A stretch of DNA of 64,000 nucleotides from CAZPWQ01 sp964590495 (GTDB lineage Bacteria; Bacteroidota; Rhodothermia; Balneolales; Balneolaceae): the NCBI GenBank assembly GCA_964590495.1, contig CAZPWQ010000001.1, positions 1 to 64,000 on the forward strand. The letters are read 5' to 3'. Position 1 is the stretch's first letter; every line of letters begins with the position of its first letter. Both the position numbers and the translations under genes were made by a program. Below, piece by piece: positions 25,581-35,500 of this stretch. Under the pieces are notes generated by a model. The model made no database searches and had not been told where the DNA came from. It saw only the letters and a list, made by a program, of their open reading frames with translations.

Positions 25581-26273
25581 ATGGCAAAAAAGAAATTATC
25601 AAAAGAAGAACTTGAACAGGATCCGTTACTGGATGCCTATATTTCAACCCAGACCTTTTACCAGGCAAACAAGTCCATGGTAATAGGGGCGACAATCGCT
25701 ATTATTTTAATTGTAGGCGGAGGTTTGGGATACTACTATTATTCCCAAAGCCAGGAAGGACAGGCACAACAGTTGATGGTGTTTGCAGAACAAAAATATA
25801 TGAACGGGAATTATGAAGAGGCTTTATACGGATCAGAGGCAGACTTCACCGTTGGTTTTGAACAGATTATCAACAACTATTCGATAACTAATGCAGCCAA
25901 CCTTGCTCAATACTATGCAGCTGTCTGTGAGTTCAATCTTGGTAATCCTGATCAAGCGCTGAATTATATTCAAAATTATTCTGCACCCGATGGCATACTG
26001 GGAGTCGGACCTATCTCTTTCCATGGAGTAATCCTCTCCGAGCTCGGCCGGTTTGAAGAGGCAGCAGCCATCTTTGTAAAAGCTGCCAATTGGAACAGGA
26101 ATGAATCCACCACACCATATAATCTGCTGAAAGCAGCCAATGCCTATCTGGATTCCGATATTCCTGAGGAAGCTGAACAATATGCCGAACAAATTGTCAG
26201 TGAATATCCCGACAGTCAGCAGGCGACAGAAGCACAGCGAATACTTGGCATGGTTGCTGTAGCTGACAACTGA
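25581..26273 (+). CDS. Membrane-anchored tetratricopeptide-repeat protein (YfgM-like)
   Basis: The protein has 230 residues. A short basic cytoplasmic tail (MAKKKLSKEELEQDPLLDAY) is followed by one membrane helix at residues about 35-55 (VIGATIAIILIVGGGLGYYY). A periplasmic part comes next with TPR-like helices: AEQKYMNGNYEEAL, AQYYAAVCEFNLGNPDQALN, HGVILSELGRFEEAAAIF and KAANAYLDSDIPEEAEQYAE. This matches the tail-in, TPR-out design of YfgM/YbgF-type proteins that assist envelope protein folding or division. Role here is inferred only from shape. Start ATG 25581 is preceded by a GGAAA stretch. Confidence 0.8.
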   Translation: MAKKKLSKEELEQDPLLDAYISTQTFYQANKSMVIGATIAIILIVGGGLGYYYYSQSQEGQAQQLMVFAEQKYMNGNYEEALYGSEADFTVGFEQIINNYSITNAANLAQYYAAVCEFNLGNPDQALNYIQNYSAPDGILGVGPISFHGVILSELGRFEEAAAIFVKAANWNRNESTTPYNLLKAANAYLDSDIPEEAEQYAEQIVSEYPDSQQATEAQRILGMVAVADN

Positions 26274-26603
26274 CTATCTCTGTTTCCGAATAAAAAAGAC
26301 ATTTCCAGCTCGGGATTTTACGACTAAGGCACTTAGCTTTGTGTTCTTAATGCCTTGGTGGTATTCCCAATCCGTCTCATCCCTCCCCCTCTCACATAAC
26401 GCCTCCCTACTCAGAAATTAATCCCTATAATCTTATAAAAGAGCCTGTTTTTAATAATTATTTTTATTAAATATGGGATAAATATTTTCATAATCATGCA
26501 AAAAGATTGAACTGACCCAGAAATTTTATATAATTAAATATTATAACAAACGTATCCCCACCCCGTGGGTGCAGATAAATTTTATAATCTCGAACATACT
26601 GTT
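26274..26603. other. Intergenic space upstream of the GMC dehydrogenase
   Basis: 330 bases, AT-rich in the right half, which probably holds the promoter of the GMC operon; no clear consensus seen. At about 26323-26362 lies an AAGGCACTTAG...AATGCCTTGGTGG palindromic remnant related to the repeat at 29014-29048. Confidence 0.35.
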
Positions 26604-28322
26604 ATGGCAAAAAAGGATATTAACATAAACCAGTCTCCGGAAGAATATGACGCTATTGTAGTAGGATCCGGTATCACCGGTGGTTGGGCTGCAAAAGAAT
26701 TGACTGAAAAAGGATTAAAAACACTGGTACTGGAGCGGGGCCGGGATGTCGTTCACGGTCAAGATTATGAAACTGAGCATCAACCGCCGTGGGAAGCACA
26801 ATTCAGAGGGATGGGCGACCGAAAACTATTTAATGAAGAATATCCTTTTCAGCTTCGGTCGGATGTCATCAATGAATATAATTATCATTTCTTTGTTAAT
26901 GACAAGGAGAATCCTTACCAGACTGATGAAGAAGATCCTTTCCTGTGGGTACGGGGATACCATGTTGGCGGACGATCACTTACCTGGGGCCGACAGTGTT
27001 ACCGGTGGAGTGATATTGATTTTGAGGCTAATGCCAAAGAGGGAATTGCCATCGACTGGCCCATCAGGTACAAAGATGTCGCTCCGTGGTATGATTACGT
27101 AGAAGAGTTTGTAGGTGTCAGCGGACAGGAAGAAGGACTCCCCCAGCTTCCCGATGGAAAGTTCCTCCCTCCCATGGATATGAATTGTGTTGAGCGGGAC
27201 ATCAAGAAGCAAGTGGAAAATAATTTTCCGGAGCGCGTAATAACTATCGGGCGTTCTGCGGTATTGACACAGCCCCACAAAGGACGGGGAGCCTGTCATT
27301 ATTGCGGTCCGTGTTCGCGGGGATGCAGTGTGGGAGCTTATTTCTCCAGTCAGAGCAGTACCTTGCCGGCAGCACGTAAAACAGAAAATATGACACTCCG
27401 GCCCAACAGTATTGTCCACAGCATTATTTATGATAAAGAAACACAGCGTGCAAAAGGTGTTCGTGTCATTGATCGTGTTTCAAAAGAGTCAATGGAATTT
27501 TATGGCAAAGTAGTATTTATGTGTGCTTCTACCCTTGGTACTACTCAAATAATGCTGAATTCAACATCAGATGTTTTCCCTGATGGTATTGCGAATTCCA
27601 GTGGTGTACTCGGACATTACCTGATGGATCATCATTTCCGCGTTGGTGCCTCCGGACAGTTTGAGGGCTATGAAGATCAATATTACCATGGAAATCGACC
27701 TAACGGCATATATATTCCACGTTTCCGGAATATCAGCGAAGATACAAATATGGATTCCTTTACCCGTGGTTATGGTTTTCAGGGCGGGGCATCCAGATCT
27801 AGCTGGCAGCGTGGTATCGAAATGGATGGATTCGGTGAAGATTTAAAAAACAAGCTCAAGGATCCGGGACAGTGGAATTTCGGAATGACAGCTTTTGGTG
27901 AGGTTCTGCCGGATTATGACAATCATGCAAAACTGCATCCCGATAAAACCGACCAGTGGGGAATTCCTCAACTCGAAATTCATGCATCAATCGGAGAAAA
28001 TGAAGAAAATATGCGTAAAGATATGGCTGATACCGCTGTCGAAATGCTGGAAGCAGCCGGCGGAAAAAACGTCAATCCCTATTTTGATGAATATTTGATG
28101 GGAGAAGGAATTCATGAGATGGGGACAGCGCGTATGGGAGATGATCCTAATACTTCGGTGCTGAATAAATACAACCAGGCTCATGATGTACCCAACCTGT
28201 TTGTTACAGACGGTGCATGTATGACCTCAGCTGCCTGTCAAAACCCGTCGATTACCTATATGGCGCTCACCGCCCGCGCAGTTGATTACGCTGTTGATGA
28301 AATGAAAAAAGGAAATATTTAA
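26604..28322 (+). CDS. GMC-family FAD-dependent oxidoreductase (sugar/glycoside dehydrogenase large subunit)
   Basis: The protein has 572 residues from ATG 26604; a GTG at 26565 would add 13 unlikely residues. The Rossmann FAD motif is VVGSGITGGWAAKEL near residues 20-34, and GYHVGGRSLTWGRQC is the GMC box. A Cys-rich CHYCGPCSRGC motif near 231-241 is typical of the gluconate/fructose-dehydrogenase type. The C-terminal domain has the catalytic His in GIHEMGTARMGDDP and the Asn in CQNPSITYMAL. Members oxidise sugars or glycosides, several at C3 to give 3-keto sugars, and pass electrons to the membrane. Its partner subunit follows after 10 bases. No signal peptide is seen, so export would have to ride with the Tat-bearing subunit. 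Confidence 0.92.
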   Translation: MAKKDININQSPEEYDAIVVGSGITGGWAAKELTEKGLKTLVLERGRDVVHGQDYETEHQPPWEAQFRGMGDRKLFNEEYPFQLRSDVINEYNYHFFVNDKENPYQTDEEDPFLWVRGYHVGGRSLTWGRQCYRWSDIDFEANAKEGIAIDWPIRYKDVAPWYDYVEEFVGVSGQEEGLPQLPDGKFLPPMDMNCVERDIKKQVENNFPERVITIGRSAVLTQPHKGRGACHYCGPCSRGCSVGAYFSSQSSTLPAARKTENMTLRPNSIVHSIIYDKETQRAKGVRVIDRVSKESMEFYGKVVFMCASTLGTTQIMLNSTSDVFPDGIANSSGVLGHYLMDHHFRVGASGQFEGYEDQYYHGNRPNGIYIPRFRNISEDTNMDSFTRGYGFQGGASRSSWQRGIEMDGFGEDLKNKLKDPGQWNFGMTAFGEVLPDYDNHAKLHPDKTDQWGIPQLEIHASIGENEENMRKDMADTAVEMLEAAGGKNVNPYFDEYLMGEGIHEMGTARMGDDPNTSVLNKYNQAHDVPNLFVTDGACMTSAACQNPSITYMALTARAVDYAVDEMKKGNI

Positions 28323-28332
28323 GGAGGATATT

Positions 28333-28896
28333 ATGAACAGACGAGAAGCACTTAAACGACTGGCGCTGCTTTCGGGCGGAGCCCTCTCACTTTCAACGGT
28401 AAGCGGTATTCTGGGAGGCTGCCGCGCAAACGGAGACGGTGGCTCACTGCAAACTTTATCTCAGGATCAGTTCGAACTTGTTGCGCAAATGGCTGATTTG
28501 ATTATCCCGCCAACCGAAACCCCGGGTGCCAAAGCAGCGGGCGTACAGAATTTCGTAGATCATATGCTCACCAACTGGAATACAGAAGAAGAGAAGGAGC
28601 ATTTTCTCGAGGGACTGGATTATGTTGATGAAGTAAGTGAAGACAATTACGACTCCGGATTCATGGAACTTAATGATCAGCAGCAAACAGAGGTTCTGAA
28701 ACTACTGGAACAGGAAGCCAACGATAATCCCACGAGCGGAGAACTTAAACCTTTCTTTAAGATGATGAAAGAGTATACTATTGTAGGCTACTATACGTCA
28801 GAGATTGGAGCAGATGAGGAGCTTCAGGACGATACCGTTCCCGGTTATTACGATGCCTGTTTGCCTTATTCAGAGGTTGGCACCGCCTGGTCATAG
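28333..28896 (+). CDS. Gluconate 2-dehydrogenase subunit 3 family protein (Tat-exported small subunit)
   Basis: The protein has 187 residues. The twin-arginine signal begins MNRREALKRLALLSGGALSL and is followed by GGC, so it could also be lipidated at Cys near residue 30. The mature part carries the family motif ADLIIPPTETPGAKAAGVQNF. These small subunits co-fold with a GMC flavoprotein and carry it through the Tat system. The AGGAGG-like sequence 10 bases before the ATG is a good ribosome-binding site. The pair with the gene at 26604-28322 is clear from order and spacing. Convergent with the DUF1080 gene. Confidence 0.9.
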   Translation: MNRREALKRLALLSGGALSLSTVSGILGGCRANGDGGSLQTLSQDQFELVAQMADLIIPPTETPGAKAAGVQNFVDHMLTNWNTEEEKEHFLEGLDYVDEVSEDNYDSGFMELNDQQQTEVLKLLEQEANDNPTSGELKPFFKMMKEYTIVGYYTSEIGADEELQDDTVPGYYDACLPYSEVGTAWS

Positions 28897-28923
28897 AATT
28901 ACCATCTGGTGTTATGTTATCAT

Positions 28924-29048
28924 AAACCTGTCAGGTTTAATTGTATATTATGCAACCCATAAAAACTGCTCCAAAACCTGACAGGTTTCACCCGACATTT
29001 TCCTGTTGACACTACCTAAGACACTTAGTGCACTAAGTGCCTTAGTGG
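28924..29048. repeat. Palindromic repeats in the convergent gap
   Basis: Two 15-base palindromes, AAACCTGTCAGGTTT (28924-28938) and AAACCTGACAGGTTT (28974-28988), are followed by a hairpin centred on CACTTAGTGCACTAAGTG (29021-29038). The two 15-mers can also pair with each other. They may act as a bidirectional transcription stop between the subunit gene and the DUF1080 gene. Confidence 0.6.
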
Positions 29049-29053
29049 TAAAA

Positions 29054-29776
29054 TCACTCTAAAGGCCTAATCTTAATATTGCGGAAGCTGATTTTATCCC
29101 CGTGATCCTGTAATCCGATATATCCTTCACGTGCATCGCCGAATTCAGGATGTTCCCTGAATTTACTGTTTCGTATCATCTCATACCATTCCGGCGTCCA
29201 TAATTCAAACTCCAATACTTTTGTCCCATTCTGCCAATGTTCCACCCTGGCTCCGTCTACTACTATTCTGGCTGAATTCCATTCTCCGTATGGTTTGGCA
29301 TTTTGCGGTTCGGCCGGGAGTAAATCATAGAGGGAAGCCGCCTTACGATTTCCGTTTTCACCGCGTTCCGCATCCGGGTGATTTTCATTATCCAGTAACT
29401 GGAATTCCGGTGCCGACCAGTAAATAGCCTGACTGGGTTGCTCCATTACTTTATAAAAAATTCCGCTGTTTCCGTCTTCAGAAATTTTCCATTCCAGCTT
29501 CAGGTCAAAGTTCTCATACTTCTCTTTCGTAATGATATCCTTTCCTCCCTCCCCTCCGGGTTTAAAAGTTAATGCCTCGTCTTCAATAACCCAACTGGAT
29601 TCGGGAAAGTCATCTCCATTGTAAACCCGCCATTCACCAGTTGTTTCTCCATCGAATAAAAGTTTCCAGCCTTCATCCCTTTCCTGATCCGTTAGTGTAT
29701 TTTGAGCCTGCGTCATAGATAACAAACATGTAAAGATTAATAAAAAACCGATTTCGAATATTATAAATTTTCTCAT
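29054..29776 (-). CDS. DUF1080 (3-keto-disaccharide hydrolase family) protein, secreted
   Basis: The protein has 240 residues with a signal peptide at residues 1-24 (MRKFIIFEIGFLLIFTCLLS...AQA). The rest is one DUF1080 domain (PF06439) with the family marks GWKLLFDGETTGEWR, DIITKEKYENFDLKLEWKIS, GNSGIFYKV, EFQLLDNENHPD, PYGEWNSARIVVDGARVEHW and GYIGLQDHGDKISFRNIKIR. The fold is a concanavalin-like beta-sandwich. Members have been shown to cleave 3-keto-glycosides, which fits the neighbouring GMC dehydrogenase. Periplasmic or extracellular. It is followed 130 bases from a Tat-exported TIM-barrel gene in the same direction, likely one operon. Confidence 0.93.
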   Translation of the reverse strand: MRKFIIFEIGFLLIFTCLLSMTQAQNTLTDQERDEGWKLLFDGETTGEWRVYNGDDFPESSWVIEDEALTFKPGGEGGKDIITKEKYENFDLKLEWKISEDGNSGIFYKVMEQPSQAIYWSAPEFQLLDNENHPDAERGENGNRKAASLYDLLPAEPQNAKPYGEWNSARIVVDGARVEHWQNGTKVLEFELWTPEWYEMIRNSKFREHPEFGDAREGYIGLQDHGDKISFRNIKIRPLE

Positions 29777-29906
29777 ATTCCAGTCTAATTATTTTATTTG
29801 TATTGATTAAAAAATTTCATGACAGGTTACCACTAACTAATACGGAAAGAATCTTTTCAATCCGACGGCTGGCGGACTGTGGCTTCCTAAATATCCACTG
29901 CAATAA

Positions 29907-30911
29907 TTAGTATTCTGTTAACTCTTTTCCGACTTTCACCAGAAGCTCTTTTGAGGCCTTTATTCCTTCCGGCTCGCTAAGATTATTTCCCTCATACTCA
30001 ATTCCGATGTACCCGGTATATCCTGCATCTTTAACAATTTGAAGCATTTTTTTATAGTCGGTACCGGTTTCATAACCGTCGGAATCAAAATCGTGTGTTT
30101 TAGCACTTACCCCTTTGGCGTACGGCATCATTTCCCGAACTCCCTTATACCTGTCGTATACCCTGTTTTCTGAAATCTGAAAATTTCCAAAGTCAGGCAG
30201 GGTACCGCAATTATCCTTATTGACCTTTTCAATTACACCGACCAGCCAGGAAGCATCAGACGAATAGCCTCCATGGTTTTCTACAATCACATTTAAATTC
30301 TTTTTTCCGGCATAATCAGAAAGCATTGAAAGTCCTGAAGCAGCTGCTTCAGCCACCTCTTCTTCGGATCCGTTACCAGCAGCATTCACCCGTATAGAGT
30401 GACAACCCAAAAATTCAGCGGCATCAACCCATTTATAGTGGTTTTCTACCGCCTGTTTCCGCTGACTGGCATCTGTGTCTCCCAAATTGCCTTCCTGGTC
30501 GCACATGATAATCAGATTTTCAACACCCGCTTCATCCGAACGTGATTTTAGCTCCCGCAGAAAAGACTGGTCTTCGGCTTTACCCATATAAAAAGTATTT
30601 ACGTACTCTACAGCTGTTATGCCAAATTGCTCTTTAGCTATAGTTGGAAATTCGATGGGGTCGATATCTCCTTTTAATAATTCACCGTAATTCTTATTAC
30701 GGATGGTACGGCCAAAATACTCCCAACCTTTCTGCATGGTCTCTTCCCCGAAAATTGACCGGTGCAACGACCACTGCGCAAGGGAAATATCAAAGAACAG
30801 ATCCGGATTTCCGGCACCACCTTTAAGAAACTTTGCCAGGCCCGGAGTTATAATAGATGCAGCTGATAAATAACCTGTTTTTTTTAAAAAATCTCTTCTA
30901 TTTATAATCAT
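29907..30911 (-). CDS. Tat-exported sugar phosphate isomerase/epimerase-like TIM-barrel protein
   Basis: The protein has 334 residues. A Tat signal starts MIINRRDFLKKTGYLSAASI. The mature part is an AP-endonuclease-2/xylose-isomerase-like TIM barrel (PF01261), with LAQWSLHRSIFGEE, AVEYVNTFYMGK, CHSIRVNAAGN, LNVIVENHGG (metal Glu), CGTLPDFGNF (metal Asp), GVSAKTHDFDSDG (metal His) and GYIGIEYEGN (metal Glu). Such exported barrels often occur with DUF1080 and Gfo/Idh genes and may isomerise or eliminate 3-keto sugars rather than phosphates, since no sugar phosphate is expected in the periplasm (inference). It is upstream of the DUF1080 gene at 29054. Confidence 0.9.
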   Translation of the reverse strand: MIINRRDFLKKTGYLSAASIITPGLAKFLKGGAGNPDLFFDISLAQWSLHRSIFGEETMQKGWEYFGRTIRNKNYGELLKGDIDPIEFPTIAKEQFGITAVEYVNTFYMGKAEDQSFLRELKSRSDEAGVENLIIMCDQEGNLGDTDASQRKQAVENHYKWVDAAEFLGCHSIRVNAAGNGSEEEVAEAAASGLSMLSDYAGKKNLNVIVENHGGYSSDASWLVGVIEKVNKDNCGTLPDFGNFQISENRVYDRYKGVREMMPYAKGVSAKTHDFDSDGYETGTDYKKMLQIVKDAGYTGYIGIEYEGNNLSEPEGIKASKELLVKVGKELTEY

Positions 30912-31119
30912 AAATTAATCCCTTCGCTATTCTTTAAATCTTTAGTTAAGTAATTACAGATTGTAGCAACAGATCTTAGGTCGTCTGTTCTAGAGATAAA
31001 TATTTTTAATAAAAATTCAAATTTTAAAGCTATTTTTTTTATTGTAAAACAGAAATAGGTTCTGTCAGGGAAAATGGCTGATAAAGCGTTAAACTAATTT
31101 TAATATAAGGGATATTAGC

Positions 31120-32379
31120 ATGAATAAATTGATTCAAGCGAAACTAAGCGCGATGATGTTTCTGGAATTCTTTATCTGGGGTGCCTGGTATACTGCAGTA
31201 GCTGTTTATATGACGGCAAATGGTATGGAAAACCTGACGCACTGGCCGTTTACGGTAAATCCTATTGCGGCTATAGCGGCGCCTTTTTTTGTGGGGCTGA
31301 TTGCCGACCGTTATTTCGCTACTGAAAAAGTTCTGGGTGTACTTCATATGCTGGGAGCTGTCTTTATGTTTTTAACGCCCTTCGCTGTTGGTTTTCCCAC
31401 TGTATTCATTTTACTTCTTTTGGCTTATAATTTATGCTATATGCCAACCATAAGTCTGACCAATACACTGGCTTTTCATAATATGGAAGATCAGGAAAAA
31501 CAATTCCCGATCATCCGGGTATTCGGCACTGTCGGCTGGATTGTCGCCGGCTTAATGGTAAGTTTCGTGCTCGGTTATTTTCTTACTGAAAATCTTAAAC
31601 CGGAAGAAACAGCCCTCCCGCTTTACCTGACATCCGCAGCCAGCCTTTTATTGGGTGTGTACAGCTTTTTCCTCCCACACACCCCACCCCCGGCAAAGGG
31701 AGAAGAAGTATCCATTCGCAGTATTGTCGGAGCGGATGCACTCAAACAATTGGGAAGCAAATCATTTTATGTATTCTTAGCCAGCTCTCTTTTAATTTCA
31801 ATTCCACTGGCAGCTTATTATAATTTTACGCAGTTATTTTTGGGGGCGACCGGGTTTGAAAATATAGCTGCAACACAAACGATCGGCCAGGTCTCCGAGG
31901 TGATTTTTATGGTCCTGATACCGTTCTTCTTCATTCGCCTGGGCGTTAAATGGATGCTTGCAGCGGGTATGTTTGCCTGGGTAGCACGTTATGCCTTGTT
32001 TGCGCTCGGAGCCCCTACAGAGGCTGCCTGGATGATCCTTGCAGGTATTGCCTTACATGGTATCTGTTATGACTTCTTCTTTGTTACAGGCCAAATTTAC
32101 GTAGATAAAAAAGCGACGGCCGCAGTACGGGGACAGGCGCAGGGTCTGATTGTACTTATTACTTACGGTGTAGGTATGCTTATCGGTGCCCAGCTGGCCG
32201 GCCTTCTCTATAATGCTTTCCTTGACGATGCAGTTGCCCTGACGCTGAATCAATGGCACGATTTCTGGTGGGTGCCCGCTGCCTTTGCCTTTATTGTCAT
32301 GATCATATTTATTGTACTGTTTGATGACAAAGTCATCGAAGAAAAGGAGGAGGCCGATCTCGAGGATTTTCGGGTTTAA
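31120..32379 (+). CDS. MFS transporter of the nucleoside:H+ symporter (NupG-like) family
   Basis: The protein has 419 residues and about 12 membrane helices, starting MNKLIQAKLSAMMFLEFFIW. The GAWYTAVAVYM opening, PFFVGLIADRYFATEKVLG loop and FPIIRVFGTVGWIVAG stretch are marks of the Nuc_H_symport family, to which many Bacteroidota sugar and nucleoside permeases belong. In this neighbourhood it likely carries the cleaved sugar or a keto sugar across the inner membrane (inference). It is divergent from the TIM-barrel gene at 29907-30911, sharing a 208-base promoter region. Confidence 0.88.
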   Translation: MNKLIQAKLSAMMFLEFFIWGAWYTAVAVYMTANGMENLTHWPFTVNPIAAIAAPFFVGLIADRYFATEKVLGVLHMLGAVFMFLTPFAVGFPTVFILLLLAYNLCYMPTISLTNTLAFHNMEDQEKQFPIIRVFGTVGWIVAGLMVSFVLGYFLTENLKPEETALPLYLTSAASLLLGVYSFFLPHTPPPAKGEEVSIRSIVGADALKQLGSKSFYVFLASSLLISIPLAAYYNFTQLFLGATGFENIAATQTIGQVSEVIFMVLIPFFFIRLGVKWMLAAGMFAWVARYALFALGAPTEAAWMILAGIALHGICYDFFFVTGQIYVDKKATAAVRGQAQGLIVLITYGVGMLIGAQLAGLLYNAFLDDAVALTLNQWHDFWWVPAAFAFIVMIIFIVLFDDKVIEEKEEADLEDFRV

Positions 32380-32438
32380 TTTTATACAATCTGTTGTTAA
32401 AAAAGAAAAGACCCTCGTGTTGGAGTCTTGTCGTATCT

Positions 32439-32512
32439 GGTACGAGCGGACGCTCGCACCAAAGTTTTAATAGAAATATAACTCACACTGGCGCAAGCGT
32501 CCGCTTGTGCGC
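32439..32512. repeat. REPIN 1: two inverted REP hairpins
   Basis: Hairpin a (32439-32460) is GGTACGAGCG-GA-CGCTCGCACC and hairpin b (32490-32512) is GGCGCAAGCGTCCGCTTGTGC. Both share an AAGCG/GAGCG plus TCCGC core in opposite orientation, the mark of a REPIN. Its reverse complement is found at 48637-48702. A third small hairpin (AAGACCC/GGAGTCTT, 32407-32430) precedes it and may end the transporter transcript. Confidence 0.7.
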
Positions 32513-32545
32513 TGAAGGGTTGGGGTGGGTCGTTTGTTGCACGAT

Positions 32546-35500
32546 TCAAAATCTTCTCGCATTATCACCCCTAATTTCAAAAAACTTAAGACTATCATCA
32601 TTTCGTGCGACAATTAAAATTGAAACACCATTCTGAAGTTCCACTTTTTTAACAGCTCTGATCTCACCCTGTACATGAAAACCACTTTCCCGGCTCATTA
32701 TACTTTTATAGAAGTTATTTTCCCGGGTTAATACTATACCATAACCTGCGTCATACCGACCAACTTCCGGTTTTACATTATGCAGGTTACCACCCATCAC
32801 AATTTCGCTTTCTCCATTTCCTGTTAAATCAATTGATAAGTTCCCATATACAGGTGACAGCTGAGCCTGAAACGGCAATTCTTCAATTCGAAATTCTTTA
32901 TTACCATTATTCCATGCAACGATGCTTGCCAACTGGTTCACCCGGCTATAATGTGTTTCTTCAAGTTGACTATCAGTAAAAATATCATCTATAGTTTCGC
33001 CCGTAAATGACTTGAAGGATGGATATTTTGTATTCAAATACGGAATTTCGTCCATAAGATTATGGCGCAGAGCCATGGGATAACGCTTCTGGTTGTTAAA
33101 TGCTGATATTACCTGCTCTACTGTTCCGTTTTTGTTCAAATCTCCCGTCCACATTTCTATTGGTTTTGAACCTGATGCCCGAAAACGGGAATTCATTCCA
33201 TGATTTCCTGCCACTATATCGAAATATCCATCTCCATCCAGATCATCAACAGCCAGCGAATGCCACCATCCACTTGTGGTGTCCAGTCCGGGAAATTTTC
33301 CCTGTTCCAAAGCCCCTTCCTTGTTATCAAAAAACGTCAGCGGCATCCATTCGCCCGCCACCCATAAATCAGGGTAGCCGTCTCCTTCCATATCTGTCCA
33401 AACTGCATCAGTTGTCATCCCCATTTCCATCATACCGGGAGCGATTTCTTCAGTTACATCTTTAAAAATTCCTTGTCCGTCATTTTCGAGAAGGTAACCT
33501 CTGGCAGGGAAACCAACGGCAAACGGTTTAAGTCGTACCCCAACAAACAGATCACTATCACCATCATTGTCATAATCGGCTGTTCTGACAACACTGGTGC
33601 TTTCATAACTCCAGCTCGGCAAGGGTTGCTTAGATCTTTCAAATGACAGCTGGCCCTGATTTATATATAACCTGTCTGCCAATGATGAACTGCTGGAAGG
33701 AAATTCGTTGCCCCCGCTTGCTACATACAAATCCATCAACCCGTCACCATCGGCATCAAAAAAAACACAATCCACATCCTCAGCAGATGCATCCTCTTCT
33801 AAAACTTCAACTTTTTTTGGAGTAAATTTGCTATTATCGTTCTGCAAAAAAAGAGCTCCCGCCTGATCTTTTGCCCCGCCAACATAAAAATCCTCCAATC
33901 CGTCTCCGTCAGCATCACCCACACATAATGCAGGTCCTTCGGTTGAGCGCATATGAAAAAGCAACCGGTCTCTTTTAAAATCTATAAACTCATTCTCCCG
34001 GTGCTTCCAGTTAATATCAAATTGATTGGTTACCTCTTTCAGGAGAGTATTTTCAACCTGTTGATTGTCAGACGGAGACAAAACGGAACTTCCACCATCT
34101 TCTTTAGAAGATTTATTTTGATCAACTGTCAACATCTGATTTGTTTCTAAATTTTCAAATTTTGAAACCGATTCGTCAGGCCACGTGATTACCAGTGAAT
34201 CCAAACCTGCAATCTCGCCAAGCCCCAGATGCAACCGGTGATCCATGGTTGATTGAAAACCTCTGACAGGCATCTGTTCAGCGAACCATCGTCTGTCCCC
34301 TGCCCAAGCCGTTACCTGGGCCCCGAAGGCAAACTTGTTTTCGTTTGCACCTTTAAAGGATATTTGTAACCAACCGTTGTCGGGATTTACCTCGGTAGCC
34401 CTGTTTTCATAGACTGAGGCTTCGCTTTCAATATTATTGATAACCAGGTCCAGGTCTCCGTCATTATCCAGGTCACCATACGCAGAACCGTTTGAAAAAC
34501 CGGGTTCATCCAGTCCCCATACAGCTGAAGAATCGGCAAACTGCATATTTCCCAGATTATGAAATGCATAATTCGATATCGGGGTTTGGGGTATTAAGTC
34601 AACAAGCTGTTTAAAATCGACATCGTTGTCCCTTACAATTTTTCTTTGTACTTCTTCTTTTGAGATTTCATCCAGGTAATCGAGATTCGTAAGATCCCTG
34701 TAAATGCCGTTGGCCACGAAAATATCACGCCGCCCGTCGAGATCGAAATCGGCGATATTAGCCCCCCAACTCCAGTCTGTTGCCTCGACACCGGCCCATC
34801 TGCCAATCTCGCTGAAGGTTCCGTCTGTATTGTTATATTGAAGGGTATTGCGGGTAAACTGGTGATGAAATCCATTCTCTACATACTCTCTGTATCCTTC
34901 CCAGTCATCGAAGGTTGTAACAAGCTTTAACCGTGTTTCCGATTCCGGCAACATATCAGTTACAAATATTTCGGGATAGCCGTCATCATTCAAATCCGCA
35001 ATATCCGCCCCCATCGATGCGGCGCTGATACTGTTCATCGCTTCTTCAAGCACTTCATTGAAGGAACCGTCCCGGTTATTTATATACAGATAATCGCGTT
35101 CGAAAAAATCATTGGAAATGTAAACATCGGGCCAACCGTCCCTGTTTACATCTCCGACCGAAGCTCCCAGAGCAAATCCGAATTCGCTGCTGTATATACC
35201 TGCTTCACTGCTCACTTCGGTGAAATGTCCGCCGTCGTTCCGGTACAGCTTATCCCCGCCCTGCTCGTCTCTTATATTTCTGTCGGTTTTTTGCAGATCA
35301 AAGCTTCCTATAGCCCGATAGGAATTATTAGCAAGATATAAATCCAGGTCTCCATCTTTATCATAATCAAAAAATGTACCGTGAATTGACAAGGCATCAT
35401 CAGCAATACCGTATTCTTCTGCCATTTCTGTGAAGGTAAGATCCCCGTTGTTGATGTAAAGCTCATTTTTCCTGTCATCTCCCTCAACTATTCCCGAATT

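Noticed and set aside
26565..26603. GTG start for the GMC dehydrogenase
   Set aside because: It adds 13 residues not typical for the family; ATG 26604 sits at the usual distance before the FAD motif.
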